A stretch of DNA of 5,752 nt from Clostridia bacterium (GTDB lineage Bacteria; Bacillota; Clostridia; Oscillospirales; Acutalibacteraceae), in assembly GCA_900764115.1 (NCBI GenBank), contig CAAFMR010000054.1:1-5752 (forward strand), in the 5' to 3' direction. The notes beneath the pieces were generated by a model, which saw only the letters and a program-made list of their open reading frames with translations, was not told where the DNA came from and searched no databases. How positions within the stretch are numbered: position 1 is the stretch's first letter; each line of letters begins with the position of its first letter. Of this stretch, positions 1 to 5,454 are shown piece by piece. Both the position numbers and the translations under genes were made by a program.

Positions 1-320
1 ACCAGCAGCATCTTGAACCGCTCCTCGCCGTACACCGCATGGGGATGACCGGCGGGCATCACGATGGACTCCCCCTCGCGGAGCGTATAGGGCTGTCCGT
101 CAATGGTGACGCGCCCCACCCCGTCCAGGCAGGTGACGAACGCATCGCCGCCGGATTTATGGGCGCTGATCTCCTCGCCCTTCTCAAAAGCGAACAGGGT
201 AATGCTCAGCGCCTCATTCTGCGCCAGGGTCTTGCTCACTACCTGACCGGGCTGATAGTCCACCTGCTCCCGCAGCGTGACCACCTCGGCATGGGGAATG
301 TTCTTCATTTTCGGTTCCAT
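1..320 (-). CDS. Small cupin-domain protein, 3' end cut by window edge
   Basis: The 106 complete codons visible form a single small cupin (double-stranded beta-helix) domain. Cupin motif 1 appears around residues 50-75 (GEEISAHKSGGDAF, then a glycine-rich turn). Motif 2 is around residues 83-95 (GESIVMPAGHPHAV). Stand-alone cupins of this type are about 105-115 residues, so only a few C-terminal residues are probably missing. The histidines at the expected places (H-K-S, and H-P-H in motif 2) suggest metal binding, but one position of the usual HxH pair of motif 1 is not His. The substrate cannot be told; such proteins may be sensors, isomerases or dioxygenases. The ATG at 320 has a good ribosome site, AAGGAG at 329-334, with an 8-base spacer. 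It lies 63 bp after purB with no terminator or convincing promoter between, so it is probably the last visible gene of that operon. Family call is firm, function unknown. Confidence 0.85.
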   Translation of the reverse strand, partial: MEPKMKNIPHAEVVTLREQVDYQPGQVVSKTLAQNEALSITLFAFEKGEEISAHKSGGDAFVTCLDGVGRVTIDGQPYTLREGESIVMPAGHPHAVYGEERFKMLL

Positions 321-383
321 CACGATTGCTCCTTATATCTAGTATGCAACTGCAGTATGACCGTATTCCTGTCTGTTTATGCC

Positions 384-1820
384 TTACAGGGTCAAAGCCG
401 CCGCCACATCGCCGGTATAATACCGCTCCAGCAGCGGCTGCACCGTCTGGCTTAAAAACTCCTCCACCTGAGACACGCTGCGCCCGATATATTTCTCCGG
501 CGCCATCTGGGCAAGGATTTCCTCCTTCGTCAGCGGAATCCGCTCATCTGCCGCCATCCGGTCAATAAGGTCGTTCGGCGCTCCCTCCAGCTTGACCTGG
601 GTGGCTGCCGCCTGGGACAGCTCCCGCAGCACCTCATGGAGTGCCTGCCGGTCGCCGCCCCGCTTGACCGATTCCATCATCACATTTTCCGTAGCCATAA
701 AGGGCAGCTTTTCCATCACCCGGCTGCGGATGACCGGCTCATACACCACCAGCCCGGAGGTCACATCGCTATATACATTGAGGATAGCATCCACCGCCAG
801 AAACGCCTCCGCCACAGCAATTCGCTTATTGGCGCTGTCGTCCAGCGTCCGCTCAAACCACTGGGTGGACGCCGTCACCGCCGGATTGAGTGCGTCAATC
901 ATCACATAGCGCGCCAGCGCGCACATCCGCTCGCTGCGCATGGGATTGCGCTTATAGGGCATCGCGGAGGAACCCACCTGCTTCTTGCCGAAGGGCTCCT
1001 CCACCTCGGAGAAGGACTGGAGCAGCCGCAGGTCGTTGGCAAATTTATAGGCACTCTGGGCGAACCCGGACAGCACCCCCAGAAAATAGGCGTCCACCTT
1101 ACGGGAATAGGTCTGCCCGGACACCGGCACGCAGCCGAAGAAGCCCATTTCCTCCGCAATCCGCTGCTCCATACGGCGAATTTTGTCCTCATCGCCGTCG
1201 AGCAGCTCCATAAAGCTGGCTTGGGTGCCGGTGGTGCCTTTGGAGCCCAGTAGTTGCAGCCGATCCAGCTGAAACTGCAGGTTTTCCATATCCATACACA
1301 GCTCGTTCATCCACAGAGTCGCCCGCTTGCCCACGGTGGTAAGCTGGGCGGGCTGCAGATGGGTATAGGCGAGGCAGGGCAGCGCCTTATACCGGGCGGC
1401 AAACCCCGCCAGATTGTGCAGCACCTGCGCTGCCTTACGCATCACTAAGCGGGACGCCTCCCGCAGGATCACCACGTCGGTGTTATCCCCCACATAGCAG
1501 CTGGTGGCGCCCAGATGGATGATCGGCTCCGCTGTGGGGCACTGCACCCCATAGGCGTAGACATGGCTCATCACATCGTGGCGGATCTCCCGCTCCCGGG
1601 CTTCCGCCACCTCGTAGTTAATATCCTCAGCGTGTGCCTCCATCTCGGCGATCTGCCCGTCGGTGATGGGCAGCCCCAGCTCCTTTTCTGCCTTCGCCAG
1701 GGCAATCCACAGCCGCCGCCAGGTGCGGAACTTAAAATTCTCCGAAAAAATCGCCTGCATCTCCCGGCTGGCATACCGGGTGGATAGCGGCGAAATATAG
1801 CCGTCCCGATCCTTTTCCAT
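384..1820 (-). CDS. purB: Adenylosuccinate lyase, eukaryote-like clade
   Basis: Cytosolic enzyme of purine synthesis acting twice: it splits SAICAR to AICAR plus fumarate, and adenylosuccinate to AMP plus fumarate. The 478-residue product belongs to the fumarase/aspartase superfamily and is complete. Visible signatures are RHDVMSHV (residues 80-87, active-site His86), GATSCYVGDNTD (104-115), THLQPAQLTTVGKR (153-166, catalytic His154) and the mobile superfamily loop GSSAMPYKRNP (283-293, catalytic Ser). Length and these blocks match vertebrate ADSL (about 484 residues) more than the roughly 430-residue Bacillus enzyme, whose loop reads MPHKRNP. Start choice: the frame continues up to GTG 1841 and ATG 1832, but neither has a ribosome site. 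ATG 1820 has AAAGGA 11 bases upstream and gives the N-terminus usual for the family, shortly before YISPLSTRYAS. It follows hslO by 33 bp and is probably co-transcribed. No PurR box or purine riboswitch precedes it here. Confidence 0.97.
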   Translation of the reverse strand: MEKDRDGYISPLSTRYASREMQAIFSENFKFRTWRRLWIALAKAEKELGLPITDGQIAEMEAHAEDINYEVAEAREREIRHDVMSHVYAYGVQCPTAEPIIHLGATSCYVGDNTDVVILREASRLVMRKAAQVLHNLAGFAARYKALPCLAYTHLQPAQLTTVGKRATLWMNELCMDMENLQFQLDRLQLLGSKGTTGTQASFMELLDGDEDKIRRMEQRIAEEMGFFGCVPVSGQTYSRKVDAYFLGVLSGFAQSAYKFANDLRLLQSFSEVEEPFGKKQVGSSAMPYKRNPMRSERMCALARYVMIDALNPAVTASTQWFERTLDDSANKRIAVAEAFLAVDAILNVYSDVTSGLVVYEPVIRSRVMEKLPFMATENVMMESVKRGGDRQALHEVLRELSQAAATQVKLEGAPNDLIDRMAADERIPLTKEEILAQMAPEKYIGRSVSQVEEFLSQTVQPLLERYYTGDVAAALTL

Positions 1821-1831
1821 CCTGTCAACCA

Positions 1832-1837
1832 TCCTTT
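1832..1837 (-). promoter_or_regulatory. Ribosome binding site deciding the purB start
   Basis: AAAGGA lies 11 bases before ATG 1820. It overlaps the competing in-frame ATG at 1832, which itself has no purine-rich site upstream, and neither does GTG 1841. This supports the 478-residue form over the 482- and 485-residue forms. Confidence 0.55.
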
Positions 1838-1853
1838 CCACTGTTTTGGGCTT

Positions 1854-2732
1854 TCAGCGGGCGGCGCGCAGCAGGCGCTCCAGCTCCTCCCGGGAGAACC
1901 GGTAGACCTTGTCGCAAAACCGACAGGTCACCTCGGTCTGCCCCTGCTCGTCCGGCAGCTCCTGCAGCGCCTTTTCCCCCATAGACAGCAACGCCCGCTC
2001 CACCCGCCGGCGGGAGCAGGTGCAGCGATACACCGGCTCGCCGGTATCCAGCACATCAAATTCCATCCCCGCCAGCGCCCGACCAAGAATTTCCTCCGGG
2101 GTCAAGCCCCGCTCCAGCATCGTCGTAACCGGCTCCAGCCGACTGACGTTTTTCTCGATCCGGTCGATCACCTCATCCGGGCAATGGGGCAGCAGCTGCA
2201 GCAGCAGCCCGCCCGCCGCCTTCACCGACAGGTCGGTGTCCACCAGCACCCCCAGCGCGCACACGGTGGGGGTCTGCTCGCTGACGGCATAATACCGGGT
2301 GATGTCCTCGGCGATCTCCCCGGACGCCAGCGGAATACACCCGGAATAGGGCTCGCCGTTCCCTTCGTCCCGAATGACGGTGAGCTGTCCGTCGGTGCCC
2401 ACGGCGCCGGACACATCCAGCTTGCCGTTGGGCTTCAGCGGAATCTCCACCACCGGGTTTTGGGCATAGCCCCGCACATTGCCGTGGCTGTCCGCCACCG
2501 CCAAGAGCGTCCCTGCGGGACCGCCGCCGCTGAGTTTCACCGTCACCGACTCATCGGCGCCCTTGAGCATCTGCCCCATCATAGAGGCGGCGGTCAGCAG
2601 CCGCCCCAGCGCCGCCGTCACCACCGCCGAGGTCTGATGGATGCGCTCCGCCTCAGCCACAATATCCTTTGAATCCAAAAACATCGCCATCACCGTGCCG
2701 TCACGGGTCAGGCAGCGTATCCGTTTTCCCAT
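1854..2732 (-). CDS. hslO: Hsp33 redox-regulated chaperone
   Basis: Cytosolic holdase that protects unfolding proteins during oxidative stress. In the reduced state, four cysteines hold zinc and the protein is inactive; oxidation to disulfides releases zinc and turns the chaperone on. The 292-residue product has the family's usual length. The N-terminal substrate-binding domain (about 1-230) contains the typical GQMLKG, GYAQNP and GxLxV-type segments. The C-terminal redox switch holds Cys237-x-Cys239 and Cys270-x-x-Cys273, the canonical CxC...CxxC pattern with a 30-residue spacer, so all four zinc ligands are present. The start is ATG 2732, with GGAG at 2742-2745, 9 bases upstream. The frame continues further upstream, but that would run into the methyltransferase and adds non-homologous residues. 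Only 4 bp separate it from the methyltransferase stop, so the two are probably translationally coupled. The purB gene follows in the same direction. Confidence 0.97.
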   Translation of the reverse strand: MGKRIRCLTRDGTVMAMFLDSKDIVAEAERIHQTSAVVTAALGRLLTAASMMGQMLKGADESVTVKLSGGGPAGTLLAVADSHGNVRGYAQNPVVEIPLKPNGKLDVSGAVGTDGQLTVIRDEGNGEPYSGCIPLASGEIAEDITRYYAVSEQTPTVCALGVLVDTDLSVKAAGGLLLQLLPHCPDEVIDRIEKNVSRLEPVTTMLERGLTPEEILGRALAGMEFDVLDTGEPVYRCTCSRRRVERALLSMGEKALQELPDEQGQTEVTCRFCDKVYRFSREELERLLRAAR

Positions 2733-2736
2733 CGTT

Positions 2737-3504
2737 TTACTCTCCGTTTTTCTGACAGATCGCCCGGTTGCGGGCAACCAGCACCCAGCGGTCGGCATCG
2801 GCTGCCGGGGGCTGCATACTCTGTTCCCCATAGACCCCCAGCAGATCAAAGCCGGTCTCCGCCAGCAGCCGTTTCCAGGTGGTCAAAGAATACGCCCGCT
2901 CCCGCACCTCGTCGGTATAGCGGCGATATACTCCGTCCTCCTCCAAAAAGAAGTCCAGCTGCATCGTAACCTCATGCCGCTCCTTAGCATACATATTACG
3001 CCACACGCACAAAAACTCCTCCGTTTCAAACACGAAGGCATTGTCCCCCAGCGTCACCGCGTGCTTGTGGGGGGTATTCACATCAAACAGCAGCAGCCCT
3101 CCGGGGACGATAAACAGCCCCAGCCGCCGGAAAATCTCCCGCAGCTCATCGGTGCGTACAATGTGGCTGAGACTGTCCAGCATACACACAGCGCTGTCCA
3201 CCGTGCCATACAGATCCAGCTGCCGCATATCCTGGCACAAAAAGAGGATGTCCGCCCCGGCGTCGGCAGCCTTTTCCCGGGCGATCGCCAGCATATCCGC
3301 CGACCCATCCACCGCCACCATCTCGGCGCCCCGGGCAGCCAGCTCCAATGCCAGGCTGCCGGAGCCGCACGCCAGATCCAGCATCTGCCCGCTGCTGCCG
3401 CCGTGGCGGCGGATCAGCGCCAGCGCATACTCCGCCCAGGCGGCATAGTCCACATTTTCCGTCAAGGCATCATAGAACGCCGCAAAATCCCGATATTCGT
3501 TCAT
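2737..3504 (-). CDS. Class I SAM-dependent methyltransferase
   Basis: The 255-residue product is a Rossmann-fold methyltransferase. Motif I, the SAM glycine loop, is LDLACGSGS at residues 42-50. The acidic residue that contacts the SAM ribose is Asp66 in VAVDGSADM. A motif resembling post-II/III is around 91-110 (CQDMRQLDL, then the hydrophobic strand with CMLDSLSHI), and a GGLLLFDVN strand follows. The opening pattern, FAxFYDxLTxxVDYxxWAxY, is typical of a clostridial family related to Bacillus YqeM, whose substrate I do not know; small molecules, RNA and proteins are all possible. The start is ATG 3504, which overlaps the yerC stop in an ATGA junction and has only a weak purine-rich sequence upstream, so initiation probably relies on coupling to yerC. 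It ends 4 bp before hslO. The frame is open well upstream, but that extension lies inside yerC in another frame and is not homologous. Confidence 0.92.
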   Translation of the reverse strand: MNEYRDFAAFYDALTENVDYAAWAEYALALIRRHGGSSGQMLDLACGSGSLALELAARGAEMVAVDGSADMLAIAREKAADAGADILFLCQDMRQLDLYGTVDSAVCMLDSLSHIVRTDELREIFRRLGLFIVPGGLLLFDVNTPHKHAVTLGDNAFVFETEEFLCVWRNMYAKERHEVTMQLDFFLEEDGVYRRYTDEVRERAYSLTTWKRLLAETGFDLLGVYGEQSMQPPAADADRWVLVARNRAICQKNGE

Positions 3505-3794
3505 TTCGGCTCGTTCATCCGGCTGAATACCATCGCATAGGCATCGCAGCCGTATTCCAGCGACCGGTTCACCCGGCTGATGGTGGCAGTGGAGGCGCCG
3601 GTCTGCTCCACGATCTTGCTGTACACCTGCTTTTCGCTGAGCATTTTGGCGACCACAATCCGCTGCGCCATGGCTTTGATCTCCGTCACGGTGCACAGAT
3701 CCTCAAAAAACTTGTAGCACTCATCCATATCCTTTAAGGACAGGATCGCCTGAAACAAAAAGTCCGCTTCATCGCTCTTGATTTTCGAATTCAA
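3501..3794 (-). CDS. yerC: YerC/YecD family TrpR-related DNA-binding protein
   Basis: Small all-helical regulator with the TrpR fold. The 97-residue product matches the YerC/YecD family (about 100 residues) over its full length: FLFQAILSLKDMDECYKFFEDLCT (residues 12-35), IKAMAQRIVVAKML (39-52), then a helix-turn-helix at about 56-81 whose recognition helix reads TGASTATISRVNRSL. In Bacillus the family member has been linked to repression of histidine biosynthesis; whether that applies here cannot be seen, since no his gene is present. Start choice: a TTG at 3794 is preferred to the ATG at 3809, because a strong GGAGG sits 8 bases before the TTG and actually overlaps the first codons of the ATG form. 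The ATG has no ribosome site, and the TTG form gives the usual N-terminal length. It is the first gene after the promoter at 3840-3868 and overlaps the methyltransferase by 4 bases. It may regulate its own operon. Confidence 0.93.
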   Translation of the reverse strand: MNSKIKSDEADFLFQAILSLKDMDECYKFFEDLCTVTEIKAMAQRIVVAKMLSEKQVYSKIVEQTGASTATISRVNRSLEYGCDAYAMVFSRMNEPK

Positions 3795-3802
3795 TGTAAC
3801 AC

Positions 3803-3807
3803 CCTCC
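3803..3807 (-). promoter_or_regulatory. Ribosome binding site deciding a TTG start for yerC
   Basis: GGAGG lies 8 bases upstream of TTG 3794, ideal spacing. The ATG at 3809 lies just 5' of this site (the sequence reads ATGGAGGG), so it cannot use it and has no other purine-rich site upstream. Confidence 0.75.
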
Positions 3808-3839
3808 ATTGTATCGGTTTTTCGTTATGCGGTATATGT

Positions 3840-3868
3840 ATTATACTCGCTTTCTTTCGCATTGTAAA
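3840..3868 (-). promoter_or_regulatory. Near-consensus sigma-A promoter for the yerC-hslO-purB cluster
   Basis: The -35 is TTTACA (3863-3868, five of six consensus bases). The spacer is exactly 17 bp and the -10 is a perfect TATAAT (3840-3845). Transcription should start near 3833, leaving a leader of about 39 bases before the TTG start of yerC. It lies in the only AT-rich island of the window, directly past the terminator of the serpin unit. The leader is too short for a riboswitch. Confidence 0.88.
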
Positions 3869-3883
3869 GCGTGAAATTGTAAA
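3861..3883 (-). repeat. Tandem TTTACAAT repeat over the -35 region, possible operator
   Basis: Two exact copies of TTTACAAT (3876-3883 and 3861-3868) lie 15 bp apart start to start, with 7 bp between them. The downstream copy contains the -35 hexamer. A bound protein would block or modulate this promoter. The arrangement may also be chance in AT-rich DNA, or a second weak -35. Confidence 0.4.
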
Positions 3884-3890
3884 CAAACCG

Positions 3891-3958
3891 AAAACAAAAC
3901 AGCGAACAGGACAGACCCTTCCGTTCCAATGGAAAACCGAAGGGTCTGTCCGTTCGCT
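3891..3958 (-). terminator. Intrinsic terminator of the sigma-serpin unit
   Basis: The inverted repeat pairs 3939-3958 with 3901-3921 through 20 base pairs, interrupted by a single bulged base (3908). Read on the minus strand, the stem is followed at once by GTTTTGTTTT (3891-3900), the T tract of a rho-independent terminator. The region between the arms (3922-3938) can partly pair further (TTCC against GGAA). On the plus strand there is no T tract, so it acts in one direction. It lies 77 bp past the serpin stop codon and separates that unit from the yerC promoter. Confidence 0.9.
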
Positions 3959-4035
3959 ATAGGCAACTGCCATACGGTATGGAGAAAATCCGCTTGGCAC
4001 CGATATCCGTCAGCCGGTCGCGCGCCGCCGAACCA

Positions 4036-5454
4036 TCACGGCTGCTCCACCACCCCGGCGAACAGCATAGTACCGGTGTCGCCGGTGATATAGAACAGGA
4101 ACGGGCGATCCAGGTGAAAATCCACCCGGGGCGGGTCCTTAGGCATCATAGATCCGTCCTTCAGCTCCACGGTAAAGGCTGCCGCCGTGCAGCCCTCCTC
4201 ATCCACCGTCACCCGGGCGGCGTGCCGGATCCGGGTCAGACACCCACCATCGTCGGAGAGAGGAGAAAAGTCGGCGCGCTCCTCGTCAAACACATCCGTC
4301 ACGCCCAGCGCCTGCAGCCCTGCCGCCAGGTCCATATCGCCGGATACGTCAAATTTCGGTACCCGGAGAGACACCCGGCTGGTCTTCCCCTCGCCCATAT
4401 CCCCCAGCCACGCGCCGCTCGTCAGCAGCGTATCCGGGGACACACCCTCATCGGGCAGCACAAACCACATCCGGCAGGAATCGGCGCCAAACTCCAGACT
4501 CAGCGCCCGAAAGCCCTCGCCGGAATAAACATCGGTATCCCAATTTTCCTGGCGCAGATAATCGCAGGTCACGTCTCCCGCCGCCGCATGGAACACATCG
4601 GACACGGTATTTGCCGGGTCAAACTCATACGACCACCGGCTGCTGAAATACACCGTGCTGGCCAGCGCGATCACCGTTCTCTCCTGCAGCTCCACCGTGT
4701 CCGCCGCCTGCTTCAGCAACCCGCCGGTCTGCTGATCCAGCCAACCCTGCAGTAATTCGTTATATCCATCCGATCCCATTTTTCCGCTGAAGGAGGAGGC
4801 AAAATAGTCCTTGGCCAGCGTATCCAGCGTTTTCTGCCGATAGCCGCCCCCCTGCCGCAGCCACAGGGAATTGGCCAGGCGGCAGATGCCCAGCCGGCTG
4901 TCCCGGTATTCCGCCAGCCACAGAGTATTTACCCGCTGCCGCAGCTGCTCCGCCGTATCGGCACCCAGCAGCTGCAAAATCTGGATGCGGCTGTCGCCGT
5001 CGGTGCATTCCGCCAGCATGCCCAGCGCCATATACAGATTCAGCGGTGACATAACCCGGTTTTCTCCGTTACGCTCGGACAGAAATTGCCGGGTAACAGC
5101 GGTCTGATAAGCGGACAGGGACGGCACCGTGTCGGCGGCGCGGCGGTCATTCTCCCAGCAGCGATCCCACCAGTCCTCCCCCGCCTGCGGGTCGGTATAG
5201 TTTCCCTCGTCATCCCGCTCCGGCTCGGTCAGCTCCGGCGGATAGACCGCCATCGCCAGCACTCGAGCGCTGCCCGGCAAGCCAGTGGCGGGGCGGCGAT
5301 TCGGCAGCAGCACCGCCGCCGCCCCGATGGCAATGCAGGCGGCGGCCGCCACCGCGCCGACCCACCAATTCCGTTTTTTGCGCCGGGGGACGGTCCTCAC
5401 CACCAGAGAATCCTCCACCCGACCGATGGCGTCGCTCAGTTGTTCTTTGTTCAT
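4036..5454 (-). CDS. Membrane-anchored serpin (serine protease inhibitor)
   Basis: The 472-residue product has three parts. Residues 1-29 are a charged cytoplasmic tail (MNKEQLSDAIGRVEDSL, then RRKKR). Residues 30-50 are one transmembrane helix (WWVGAVAAAACIAIGAAAVLL); the positive-inside rule places the C-terminus outside. After a linker (51-111, with Trp 95, 96 and 100) comes a full serpin fold, about 112-472. Serpin signatures include NRVMSPLNLYMAL (132-144), ANSLWL (194-199), GWLDQQTGGL (237-246), VYFSSRWSYEF (268-278), VPKFDVSGDMDL (365-376), ADFSPL (394-399), the hinge DEEGCTAAAFT (418-428) and DRPFLFYITGDTGTMLFAG (449-467). The alanine-rich hinge is what inhibitory serpins show. The predicted scissile bond is near Ser435-Met436-Met437, suggesting elastase- or chymotrypsin-like targets; this is inference. 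The ATG at 5454 has AGGAGG 10 bases upstream and overlaps the sigma-factor stop (ATGA), so production is coupled to it. The serpin call is firm; a signalling role is speculative. Confidence 0.95.
   Translation of the reverse strand: MNKEQLSDAIGRVEDSLVVRTVPRRKKRNWWVGAVAAAACIAIGAAAVLLPNRRPATGLPGSARVLAMAVYPPELTEPERDDEGNYTDPQAGEDWWDRCWENDRRAADTVPSLSAYQTAVTRQFLSERNGENRVMSPLNLYMALGMLAECTDGDSRIQILQLLGADTAEQLRQRVNTLWLAEYRDSRLGICRLANSLWLRQGGGYRQKTLDTLAKDYFASSFSGKMGSDGYNELLQGWLDQQTGGLLKQAADTVELQERTVIALASTVYFSSRWSYEFDPANTVSDVFHAAAGDVTCDYLRQENWDTDVYSGEGFRALSLEFGADSCRMWFVLPDEGVSPDTLLTSGAWLGDMGEGKTSRVSLRVPKFDVSGDMDLAAGLQALGVTDVFDEERADFSPLSDDGGCLTRIRHAARVTVDEEGCTAAAFTVELKDGSMMPKDPPRVDFHLDRPFLFYITGDTGTMLFAGVVEQP

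Noticed and set aside
321..383. Possible separate promoter for the cupin gene
   Set aside because: CATACT and ATATAA resemble -10 boxes, but no -35-like hexamer lies 16-18 bp upstream of them.
636..1253. Plus-strand 205-codon open frame
   Set aside because: Antisense to the conserved core of purB, including the catalytic loop; a shadow frame.
2733..2849. N-terminal extension of the hslO frame upstream of ATG 2732
   Set aside because: It runs into the methyltransferase coding region, adds residues unlike Hsp33, and ATG 2732 has a proper ribosome site.
2641..3540. Plus-strand 299-codon open frame
   Set aside because: It is antisense to hslO and the methyltransferase, both with clear family motifs. 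Its His/Gln/Pro/Arg-rich product has no recognisable domain and is what reverse reading of GC-rich genes gives.
3846..3860. Mirror repeat GCGAAAGAAAGCG in the promoter spacer
   Set aside because: Mirror symmetry has no clear role in protein binding, and the purine-rich stretch is short.
3970..3982. Short palindrome CCATACGGTATGG between the serpin stop and the terminator
   Set aside because: A 5-6 bp arm with almost no loop is easily found by chance, and no T tract or binding-site family matches.
3979..4755. Plus-strand 258-codon open frame
   Set aside because: Antisense to the serpin domain, low-complexity composition, no family features and no ribosome site noted.
5335..5341. Possible lipobox at Cys40 of the serpin (AAAC)
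   Set aside because: There is Ala rather than Leu/Val/Ile at -3, only about ten hydrophobic residues precede the Cys, and the hydrophobic stretch continues past it, which fits a transmembrane helix rather than a lipoprotein signal.
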